Positions 39,108-49,307 of a stretch of DNA of 64,000 bases are shown here, in pieces. The translations under genes were made by a program, and so were the position numbers. The stretch spans positions 2,046,001-2,110,000 of the forward strand of contig AP026124.1 of NCBI GenBank assembly GCA_030295235.1, given 5' to 3'. Below the pieces are notes generated by a model, which was given only the letters and a program-made list of their open reading frames with translations, had not been told where the DNA came from and did no database searches. The DNA comes from Fistulifera solaris (lineage: Eukaryota > Bacillariophyta > Bacillariophyceae > Naviculales > Stauroneidaceae). Every line of letters starts with the position of its first letter. Position 1 is the stretch's first letter.

Positions 39108-42100
39108 CTAACGACGAGGCGCTCCGAAGGGGCTCGATGCTCCGAATGTCGCAGTGGGTTGGGGCGACCCCAACGAGCCAAAGCCTTGACCAGCAGATGA
39201 CTGAGCTAGACTGCCAAAGCCTGAAGCTCCAAACGATGTGGATCCAGCTGCGGCGCCAAAAACAGAACCGGACGGGGTAGTCGACGCAGTGACTGGTGCA
39301 CTCCCGAAGACACTACTCTGACCTAGAGGCGATGCCGATCCGAATCCACTTGAACCGAACGGTGTTGGAGTTGAAGTTACTCCACCAAACACAGTACTTC
39401 CGCCCAACCCACCTGTTCCCAGCGACGAGTGAGAGCCAAAGCCTCCAGGTGCAAGAGCAGGAGCCGAAGTGAGCCCAAATATCGAAGGGTCAAGATTGTA
39501 CTTTTTAGCCAGGTTTCGAAATAGTGCCTCTTCGTTTCCGTGATACTTCTCTAGAAGACGATCGGCTTCGTCCACTTTTGCAGGATTGTGGTTTCGATAA
39601 AACTCAACTAATAATTCGCGAGCGCTCTTGCCGTTGAACATTGGTGCACTTGTCGATTGTGTTTGGATGGCGTTAGCGGAACCGAAGGGTGTATTGCTTG
39701 ATGGAGCTGAAAAAGGAGATTGAGAGGCAGAAAATACAGTATTCCCACCGAATGAAAGTGAAGAAGTTGTTGACAACCCAAAATTCGAAGCCGAAGTGTT
39801 TCCAAAGCCACCGAACACAGGCTTGCTGTCTTGAATTGACGAGCCGGAGAGCCCTGGTGAACCAAATGAGCTCGCGGAAGATGCCACCTTAGTATTCCCA
39901 AACGGTGACTGTGACATTGGTGGTTTCTGCTGAAGCGGCATCTGGGCGTTTGGTGCTTGTTCGGAAGAGAAAAGTGGATTACTCTTAGTAGCTGATTTTG
40001 AGACATCAGTTTGTTTTTCAAGTGGATTTGCAACACCGTATCTCTTTGCTAGCTTGGCAAACATTTCGCCTTCCCTTCCCTGATAACCACAAATATAGGG
40101 TAAGTTGTAAGTCCTTGTTGTGCATAGGTCACGAAAAAGTATTCAAAAACATACCTTGTATTTCGATAAAACAAAAGGCACCTCACTCAATTTCGAAGCA
40201 TTGTGTTCTGTATAAAACTCGGTCAGTAACTTGTGGAAGTCGACTTGATCGTCGGATCCAGATGGCTGAATTTCAAAAAGGGATGACTTCGACCCGGAGT
40301 TTTTGCTGTCTGTAAACAACATCGTACCTAGACCATGCATACTATTAAGCCCAAAGGTTTTTTCTTCCGACGTTTCTGCAGGAGCATCTTTTGGGAGAGA
40401 GAATGAAAGAGGAGGATCGGCATCATTCTTTAGCGTGAATGTGGCCTTGAATGATTCTTTCGGAGAGTCTATGATTTTCGATGGTTTCGAGCCATCTTTC
40501 TTCAACGGTGACTCAGACAGTTTACTCTGTGGGGACTTGGACGCAAGGTCTCCAATGGGTAACTTTGAAGACAACGACTCATTTCTTGCTTCTAATGACC
40601 CTGTACGATTCGAAAGCGCGAAGGAATCTCTTACTCGCTCCGGCGTAGTTCCGAAATCAGATAGCGCTCCACGAGCCGCACTGTCAATAGCAAAGCTCTT
40701 CAACTGAGAAGGTGCGGAATACGTGAGAGCCTGCATTTTGGCCTGGTCGACTGTGGACGGCTCGTCCCATCCTGCTCGGGGATGGAGACTGAGCGGTGGG
40801 GAAAATAGCTGGAGCTGTTTCTGGTGCTGCTTTCCTGTACTCGAAAGACGTGGCTGGCGCTCGTCAACACTTTTCTTACGGACTATTTGGGTTTCGAGCG
40901 ACATTTCAAGTTTGGTTCTTCTTGGCAGCCCAGAAAAGGTACTCAAGTGATTTTCAACGTCCTTCCAGTTCACTTCGTTTCTGTAATTTCCTTTTCCCGC
41001 TTGTATACTGCGATCTTTGGTCGTTCGATGTGACGGCAATCTAATTCTAATATCTTGCCCACAGTCAACTGCATTACGAATCCCGCGCTCGACACGGGTA
41101 GCATCTTCTTCAACTCCTTGTAACTTCTTTCTTGTTTCGTTTATAGACACTAGTAAACGCATATCACCGTCAACGTCCTGTAGTTCGTGCATGAGCTTCG
41201 CTCTTGATTTCAAGGCTATAATTGAACGCTGGAAAGTCATCACGGCAGACGATATCTCTCGTCGCCGCGACTCAGATTCTATATCCAGTGGCTGAACTTT
41301 CAAAAGACTTGCCGAATCAGTTTCTGATGTGAGGAAAGAAGCAAGATATTTCTCGCACTCGTTTGCCCGCATCGAGGCAGTAACCTTGTGACTTAGCATT
41401 TTGATCCCTCTTTGCTTTTGCTGCAAGAGAGAAGATTGAATATCAGAGAATGATACAAGCAATTCGTGATTGTTTTTCGCCAACGTAGAAATTGCGGCCT
41501 TGAGTTCGGAGTCATCGTTTTTCGATTTCATTTGCAAAAGAACTTCCAATCGTTCTTCCATTCTTTTAACAGCAGCGGCATACTGAGCAGCGACCTCGCT
41601 CAACCTATCTTGCATACTCAAAGGCACTCGCCCTGTCCCTAGTTGTGCTTGTGAAAGCGATGCTAATCTTCTTGTTTCGCCGGATGCTGAAAAGTGAGTG
41701 GGGGTCTTGCTAGGCAAAGACGGAAAAGCCGATGACGACGAAGTAGAACCCGTTTTCGTTCCTTCACTTGAAGCAGAAAAGGTGTTGGCGTCTTGCTCGA
41801 CATCGGCGGAAAAGCAGACGAAGAAGTAGCACTTTTAGAATCGGAAGAACCGAAAGCACTAGTGCCAGCAGAAGAAAAAGGCGTTGGGGTCTTACTCGAC
41901 ATTGGCGGAAAGGCCGATGACGACGAAGTAGAACCCGTTTTCGTTCCTTCACTTGAAGCAGAAAAAGGTGTTGGCGTCTTGCTCGACATCGGCGGAAAAG
42001 CAGACGAAGAAGTAGCACTTTTAGGTTCGGAAGAACCGAAAGCACTAGTGCCAGCAGAAGAAAAAGGCGTTGGGGTCTTACTCGACATTGGCGGAAAGGC

Positions 42101-45100
42101 CGATGACGACGAAGTAGAACCCGTTTTCGTTCCTTCACTTGAAGCAGAAAAAGGTGTTGGCGTCTTGCTCGACATCGGCGGAAAAGCAGACGAAGAAGTA
42201 GCACTTTTAGGTTCGGAGGAACCGAAAGCACTAGTGCCAGCAGAAGAAAAAGGCGTTGGGGCCTTACTCGACATTGGCGGAAAGGCCGATGACGACGAAG
42301 TAGAACCCGTTTTCGTTCCTTCACTTGAAGCAGAAAAGGTGTTGGCGTCTTGCTCGACATCGGCGGAAAAGCAGACGAAGAAGTAGCACTTTTAGGTTCG
42401 GAGGAACCGAAAGCACTAGTGCCAGCAGAAGAAAAAGGCGTTGGGGCCTTACTCGACATTGGCGGAAAGGCCGATGACGACGAAGTAGGACCCGTTTTCG
42501 TTCCTTCACTTGAAGCAGAAAAAGGTGTTGGCGTCTTGCTCGACATCGGCGGAAAAGCAGACGAAGAAGTAGCACTTTTAGGTTCGGAAGAACCGAAAGC
42601 ACTAGTGCCAGCAGAAGAAAAAGGCGTTGGGGTCTTACTCGACATTGGCGGAAAGGCCGATGACGACGAAGTAGAACCCGTTTTCGTTCCTTCACTTGAA
42701 GCAGAAAAAGGTGTTGGCGTCTTGCTCGACATCGGCGGAAAAGCAGACGAAGAAGTAGCACTTTTAGGTTCGGAGGAACCGAAAGCACTAGTGCCAGCAG
42801 AAGAAAAAGGCGTTGGGGCCTTACTCGACATTGGCGGAAAGGCCGATGACGACGAAGTAGAACCCGTTTTCGTTCCTTCACTTGAAGCAGAAAAGGTGTT
42901 GGCGTCTTGCTCGACATCGGCGGAAAAGCAGACGAAGAAGTAGCACTTTTAGGTTCGGAGGAACCGAAAGCACTAGTGCCAGCAGAAGAAAAAGGCGTTG
43001 GGGCCTTACTCGACATTGGCGGAAAGGCCGATGACGACGAAGTAGGACCCGTTTTCGTTCCTTCACTTGAAGTAGAAAAAGGTGTTGGCGTCTTGCTCGA
43101 CATCGGCGGAAAAGCAGACGAAGTCGAACTTGAAGCCGTTTCCGTCTCTCTATTTGTTGCAGAGAAAGGCGTCGGCGCCTGGCTCGACATTGGTGAAAAT
43201 GCGGAGGACAGTGATGTTGTTTTTGTTTCTTTGTTGACGGATTCAAGAGCGTGACTCGAGGAAGCATCAGAAGATCCACTCGGTTTAAAGTTGAAGCCAG
43301 ATGAAACTCCAGCTAGGGCGTGGGCGGGCGATGATGAAGCACCGCCGCTTGCAATGGAGAAACCACTCGAACTAATTGCACCTCCACCGAACGAAAAACC
43401 GTTCGCACCAATTGATGAACCAGAGCTTTCTTGAGTCCCACCACCAGTACCCATTGACGCCGTGGTAGCATCATTTTTAGTGCCAGGACGTACAGCCTCG
43501 CATGCTTTGCATTTTCCTGTCTCTCCAGGATTCAACACCATACAAACGCTGCATTTCCAACTACCTTCCTCAGCCTTGAAAATGTTTCCCCAGCCGGTAC
43601 CAGTGGCGACCAACTCATTGGTGACAACGCCGTCAACCTCATCCTCTTCTTCTTCGCTGTCCTCGACATCGCTTTCGTCACCTCCAAACAGCCAGTCAAT
43701 GTACCAGCTGACAAAGGCATTCTCGGTTATTATGCCGCTAGAGTCCTTTAGCTTTCGTATCGTCCTTCTGTGTTCTTCTTCACAATACGTTGTGCCTAGC
43801 GATTCAATCAACTTCGGGAAATCCATTTCCGAGATGCTTCGAACACCGTTTCGTATGCTGCTAAGCTCTTGGAACTTTGCCTGAGCACGCTCGCGCTCTT
43901 CTCGTTGGTCAGATTCTTCAGACCCGCCAGAACTTCCGCCGTCGTCACCTCCACTAAGCAATTGAACGTACCAGTCGATAAAAGCCTGACGCTCTAAATG
44001 GCCCTTGTCATCCTTGTCGACAAGCTTAGTCTGTTTCGCTAACTCATCTCCGTAGAATCCTTCTCCAAGATTTTCAATCAGATCTTCCATCTTATTTAAA
44101 GGTAAAATTCCTTTCTTGTCGCTATCAATCGTGTCAAAGGCCTCGGCAGCTTTCTTGGCCTCCGGTGTGCTCGCACTTTCGTCTCTATCCGATTTTGAAT
44201 CTTGTCTAAGTTCCGCACTATTCACTGCCGGCTCTATGGGTAGAACTTGAGAAGGTGCTTCCATCGTCGCTGAGCTAAGTTCAGGCTGCTCTTCTGGTTT
44301 GATTTCTTCCGTAGTGGTGCCAAATAGTGGCTTTGTTATGCTGGACAAGCCAAAAGCAGAGCTAGCAGGCTTCTTGAAAGTGTTGAATGGATCGGCGGAT
44401 TGCGCGAAACCAGCCGGCGAGCTAGCCAAAGCTCCAAAACTGAACGGCTTACTTGAGAGTACGCTAGAACCGAATACATTTTTCGCGTCGCCTGAACCAA
44501 ACGATAGACTGGCGCTCCCTGACCCAAAAGTTACTTCTGATCCTGACCCGAACGGTGCCGACTGAGGTCCCAATAGAGATGACGTCTGACCGAATACTGG
44601 CTGCGTTGAGGAAGGGACATTTGCACCAAACGCCGACCCGGTGCCAAAAGATAGCGATGAAGTCGATGCAATAGTTGCGCTTATTGTCTGATCAAACGTA
44701 GATCTGCCAAATACGGACTGCTGTGCTCCTGATGCTTCCAACGATGACTTTGGAGGAGTCGAAGCAAGGGAGAGACCGCCAAATCCAAAGGAGGCCTTGG
44801 TTTCCTGGCCAAAAGATTCGCCTTGACGTCCGCAACAGGCAGTGACGCGTCTTCCCTGACTAATTCTGGCGCAGCTTCCGATCGCATGCTTTTTGGAAGA
44901 GGTACTGCTTGGAGTTGATTGAAGCCCGACGCTAAAGGAAGCTGGAAAAAGGATTCATTGGCCCCATGCACCAACTGGAAGCAGGATAGGGACCCATCGG
45001 TCGAAAGGAGCAGCACCAACGGTCGGCAACCCTCTTCTTGTATAACATTTGCAACAGCCAAGCCGGTGGGGTAGGTAAATTCGTAATCTTCGTCGGTCGG

Positions 45101-46209
45101 GGTCGAAGCATTATCACCTTCTGGAAGCTCCACTTCCACCCATGACGAGGGATCTTCACCCGATAAAACGTGTACATCACTTCCCACATTACTTGCCACC
45201 AGCATAATATTGCATTGGGAGTTGTTGGCGACAGTAGTGGTAAAAAATACATGGCGACCATCTTTAGCAGGAGCAAAGAAAGGAACGACATCGCCCATAT
45301 TCTGCGGTGGTTTCTCGTCTGACGGAAAACTGGATATGTAAAAACAGACTTGATGCTGAGCGGCATCATCTGGATCGTCTTCGTCCTCCTTGACATCCTC
45401 CTCCGGAGGCAGGACGCGGCAGTATCCACAACCCAACGAGCTACCATCCGCAACCCACTCAATGTGAGTACACGACCACAAAGGACCATCATCTGCCTCA
45501 CCAGGAAACGGGAGAACGCCCACTGGAGATAAGCGGGATGTTGCGGTATTGTAATTGAAAACGTGAATGCCGTTACCGTCGATCGTTCCCACCGCAATGG
45601 TGCATTCATCACTGTCACAGGAAGGGGACCAGGCCGCACAGGCCAGATTGAGATAAGCGAGCTGTCTTTGTACGCTCTCCACAGGTGTACCGCAATCATC
45701 TGCGTGATAGATCGTCAGTCCTTGTTGACCGTCGTCAACCAATGCAAGTGCGTAGCCTTGGGGACTGAACTGCAACGATCGTGCCGGTCCAGCCGCACCA
45801 GCGGCGTTTTCTCTCGATGTCGAAACACTTTGATTCAAATCTATTTCCGTATGTGAATGAGCTCCTTCTACTTTCCACCGTAATTGAAATGACTCGTTGG
45901 TAACATCAAAACAGCACAACGATCCGTCGGCCAAGCAAACCGCCACGAGGCGACCATCGGTGACGCTGCTACATTCACTGCCGGAATACCCAGTGATGTA
46001 GAGAAAAGGATGCTTGCTCCAATCTCCGACGACAAAGCCAATATCTCGAGAGTTTCGTTGCAGACGCGAAAGGCGTACCCTAGGCAATTTGTGGGTACGG
46101 CGAGGAGTTTCACTCCGGATTTGGTGGGTCGGGAGGATTGCGTAAGCGCTGTGGCTCCAGACAGTGGCGATGCCACGGGTTCAAACTTTAGAAAGTCTTT
46201 CAGAGACAT
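39108..46209 (-). CDS. NUP214-like FG nucleoporin with EF-hand-like and RanBP2 zinc-finger inserts
   Basis: Order from the N-terminus: (1) a WD-type beta-propeller (TDGRLVAVCLADGSLCCFDV, GPARSLQFSPQGYALALVDD, CTHIEWVADGSSLGCGYC, VPFFAPAKDGRHVFFT), as in NUP214/Nup159, which docks the mRNA-export helicase DDX19/Dbp5; (2) an FG stretch; (3) three EF-hand-like loops (DSDKKGILPLNK, DKDDKGHLERQA, KDSSGIITENAF); (4) one RanBP2-type finger (SWKCSVC...CKAC); (5) a 186-bp tandem array; (6) a coiled coil (VKRMEERLEVLLQMK...); (7) FG sequence and two copies of a helical motif ending KYxGxExxxFxxLAKxY. Intron 40080-40154 (75 nt). One base is missing near 46045, 44820 and in three array units, so no single frame spans the gene. 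Confidence 0.82.
41690..43150 (-). repeat. 186-bp coding tandem array in the nucleoporin gene
   Basis: Eight units start (GATGACGAC landmark) at 41731, 41916, 42102, 42288, 42473, 42659, 42845 and 43030, i.e. spacings 185, 186, 186, 185, 186, 186, 185. Each 62-codon unit has two SSAFPPMSSKTPTPF-type half repeats plus an FGSSEPKSAT segment. Variants such as GTAGGACCC (42485, 43042) recur at 557 bp, showing a three-unit higher-order repeat. The 185-bp units have one fewer A/T in a run at 41777, 42334 and 42891. Long plus-strand frames here (MLDIGGKADEEV...) are antisense shadows. Confidence 0.9.
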
Positions 46210-46757
46210 GTTGCGGAAAATGTATTATAAAGGAATTCAATTACAATGACCTGAGTTTAATTGCTCTACATTCTTCTTCTGGCTGCAAATGTAATGATGC
46301 GAGCACCAGAGGCACGACCTTGATCCGCTATGATTTCAGACACGGTACGACGCAATTTATGTTTGCAAATTGACCAAGTGAAACAGTACAACAAAATTTC
46401 GTTGCGACATGGTCACGTTCCCATCTTTCTTCGGCGAAAGGCGAAACGATTTCAAGATCATCGATCATCGCAAGACGAGACGCTTCGAGGCAAAGAGACA
46501 CATATCTAGTTCCACGCTCCTCGCTGTTTTGAGATAAGGTGTAATTTTCAGGACTTCCGTAAACATTGGAATGGTTGAGAAGAAATTGTTGCGAAGGATA
46601 TCGTCGAATTATGGAGGGTCCAACGATCAGACTGTTACAGCGAACTAAACTTGTAGCTTTATCAAATAAGCCGCGTAAACAAAATAATTTTCAATCCATC
46701 ATCACCTCCATTGAGTATTTGATTATCAAAGAAACTAATCCGGAACAGCCAATCTTT
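46210..46757. other. Intergenic region upstream of the nucleoporin gene
   Basis: 548 bases between two minus-strand genes; promoter of the NUP214-like gene and 3' flank of the ATP11-like gene. Nothing specific recognised. Confidence 0.3.
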
Positions 46758-47542
46758 TTACTCGCTTGAATTCCACCGTTCATTCATTTGACTTATGTAG
46801 TCGTCGATATCAAATGTGTTAGGATTCTCGTTGAACATTTTGACCGATTGGAAATTTTCATCCACACGATAGTTATCCAGGAGGGCCTGTACTACTTTTC
46901 TCCCTTCCGTTGTGTCTACGCCTTTGTTCCATACATCACAGCGGACCAGGGAAAGATTCTTGCTCGTGGCATAATCATTGAACACCGAAAACGTGAGCAG
47001 CGGAGTAGCCGAGTGAGGATCCATTTTGTAATCTTCTAGATATGCCAACAGAAAATAGGCAGGGGCCTGGAACTGGGAAACCATCATAAAGAAACCATTG
47101 TCACGGAAAATAGGTTGCACGAAAAATGGTCTAGTTTGAGCAATCTTGCCGGTTAGTCACACCGACAACGAAGAATGCGTGTACAGCGAAACTCAAGTGC
47201 TTACTGTTGATTGGCTCTTGATGTTACGTTTTTCCCATCCTCTCCCGAAAGAACGAGGGCTACTGTATCTTGCTACCATAATCAATCGGAGAGTCAGCTC
47301 TTGCTAGGAACAGAGCCCAAGCAATACGCACGAACCGTAGTACTCACCTTTTCCTCGTGATAGCTCTTCCAAATATCTTCCAACTCTGACTTTGTTTTGT
47401 CTTCCACAAGCTCTTTCTTCAAGATTTCGTCCAAAGATCGGGGCCCGGCGAAGCTAAAGCTTAGATGGCGCACGGACGATAAAATCGCTGATTGCTTCCG
47501 CATTACCATAGAGCAGACTCGGTTGGATACTAACGCTGCCAT
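46758..47542 (-). CDS. ATP11-family F1-ATPase assembly factor
   Basis: Exon 1 (47542-47348) encodes a mitochondrial-type N-terminus (MAALVSNRVCSMVMRKQSA, Arg-rich amphipathic) and RSLDEILKKELVEDKTKSEL-EDIWKSYH, the ATP11 start. A GTGAGT donor follows. The last exon encodes IAQTRPFFVQPIF-RDNGFFMMVSQFQAPAYFLLAYLEDY, then PLLTFSVFNDYA, LVRCDV and an end typical of ATP11. ATP11/ATPAF1 is the chaperone for the F1 beta subunit. The last exon seems to begin after an acceptor GGCAAG near 47140; between there and 47347 there may be a small middle exon (candidate around 47230-47275) whose borders I could not fix. The expected ~25-residue segment linking SYHEEK to RPFFVQPIF depends on it. Confidence 0.75.
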
Positions 47543-47944
47543 TAGTGAACGTATCTGAATAAAAATTATGATGGATACAAAATAAAGAGGTCCTACTGCG
47601 GATTGCAGCCGAACCCAAACTTGATTTTATGTTCATGATGTTGTGTCGAACATGGATGTCAGTATCAACGCAAAACAAGCATTTAATCTGACCGGCACTC
47701 GCGCTACAACCTCTATCCCTACCAGGTACTGTGTACTGGTACTGTAGCGTCAACTCCAACAGAAACAAAACTCCGCCGCCATCCATACAATGAGAAAGTC
47801 TAAGGTGTTCTTGTCCATACAACACAACGATTTTTAATGTTTATAAAGTATCCAAGCTTACAGCTCAACATCCAAACTCCAGCTAAAGTGTAGTTGCTAC
47901 AATATGCTTTAATGTAAACTTGACTGAGCTACTGTTAAATAGGC
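47543..47944. other. Intergenic region
   Basis: 402 bases between NAC-beta and ATP11-like genes, both minus strand. A dense TACCAGGTACTGTGTACTGGTA cluster lies at 47720-47741. Confidence 0.4.
47720..47741. promoter_or_regulatory. TACCAGGTA cluster upstream of ATP11-like gene
   Basis: TACCAGGTA at 47720-47728 followed by TGTGTACTGGTAC: two half-motifs in inverted arrangement about 180 bases upstream of the ATG. Confidence 0.4.
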
Positions 47945-48430
47945 TTACTTCTCCGAGACCTCCTCAAAGTTTCCTTCAACAAGGTCAGGAACATCATCGT
48001 CATCTTCTTCTTCACCTTCCGGGATCGATGCAGCAGCAGATCCTCCAACTTGAGCTGCCATGTTCTGAAGAGCAGCGAAGTTGTCCATACCGAGCTGCGA
48101 CACGATGCTGGGGAGCAGATCCTGAAGCGGCTTCGTCTCATGCTGACCCGAGATGATGTACGTGTTAGCAGCAATGGCTGCTTGTACTTTTGGGTTCTTG
48201 AAATGAATGACCTTTCCATCATCCTTGAAGAAGTTCACCTCCTCGATTCCCGGTATGTTGGTGGCACCGAGCTTTTTCAGTGTGGTGCTGAGCTTTGCGT
48301 CGGTTTGTGCGTTCGATGATCGGTTGGTGACCACCTTCTTACGTCGAATACTTCCCTTTCCGCCCGTGGAAGTAGAAGCGCCACCAAATCGCTTGGCGAT
48401 CATTTTAGCCCGTGCATCATCCATTGCCAT
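47945..48430 (-). CDS. Nascent polypeptide-associated complex subunit beta (BTF3-like)
   Basis: 161 residues, single intact exon, the usual length. A basic N-terminal ribosome-binding region (KGSIRRKKVV, the RRKKK-type motif) precedes the NAC domain (LKKLGATNIPGIEEVNFFKD, VIHFKNPKVQAAIAANTY, GQHETKPLQDLLPSIVSQLG). A short acidic C-terminus follows. NAC-beta pairs with NAC-alpha at the ribosomal exit tunnel and prevents mistargeting to the ER. MAMDDARAKMIAKRFGG is a convincing start. Confidence 0.93.
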   Translation of the reverse strand: MAMDDARAKMIAKRFGGASTSTGGKGSIRRKKVVTNRSSNAQTDAKLSTTLKKLGATNIPGIEEVNFFKDDGKVIHFKNPKVQAAIAANTYIISGQHETKPLQDLLPSIVSQLGMDNFAALQNMAAQVGGSAAASIPEGEEEDDDDVPDLVEGNFEEVSEK

Positions 48431-49307
48431 AAATTAATATTGTAAAATAAAACAAGAACAACGCCAAGAGGCCGAAATAATTTAGAACTGATTTCAGCAG
48501 AGCATCAAAACGCAGAAAAGGTTAGAAACACAATTTCAAACGCAATACTCTGAAGAAAAACATCTCAACTGAGGGGGCGTCACGTTGGATACGGTGACAA
48601 GTTTTGCCTCGAAAAGATCATTTCGCTGCATTTGACCCATTTCCGCCCCCAGGAATGCCCCTCTACATAAATTTACTTCATACACAAGCTCAAAAGCCGC
48701 AATACGAGACTCAGTCAACAAAAAGACACCATGGTGTCCTCACCTTGCTTTTTAGGGAGAGTGCTTGGTTGCGGCGATTCGCCTGTCGTTGCAACCGGCC
48801 GTAGTAAAGACGGTAAACGCGAGTTCTGGTAAGAATTTCGCGTAAAACCCATCGTGTGGTCGGTATCATTTTTTATTGGAAACATTACACAGCCAGACTT
48901 ATAAACCGGGCGATAACAGACCATTGGAGTAGAAAATGAGACAATCTCAACGGCACTTAAGACTATTCCCTTTCATGTAGTCTTGACATCCATGGAAACT
49001 GAAGGCAGAAGGACGATGACGACGAACGTCTGTTGACTGGGCACATCCCGGGAATCATATGTTGAAGTAAAGATCATGCCGTTCAAACGCGAGAACTTTA
49101 TGCCGGAGGCTTGCTTGACTCAGCAATCGGGTTGGCTTTTGCGTTGTTATAACGTTCAAGCACTCCTATCCTCGAAGCCAACTGCTGCTTACTGTCAATC
49201 GACTCCTCTGCATATAAAGCAAGTTGCGGCTTTTATAACTCTCGCATTGACTATCCGCTCTCGAAAAAATACTGCTATCTTTTTCGTTTCTCATCCTTCC
49301 ATACAAA
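48431..49307. other. Divergent intergenic region
   Basis: 877 bases between NAC-beta (-) and the MBB1-like gene (+). Several short frames on both strands but none with protein-like features. No repeats recognised. Confidence 0.3.

Noticed and set aside
41793-43254. Long plus-strand open frames across the nucleoporin array (MLDIGGKADEEV... repeats)
   Set aside because: They are the antisense of the tandem array; openness follows from the repeat and codon bias, and no homology or start context supports them.
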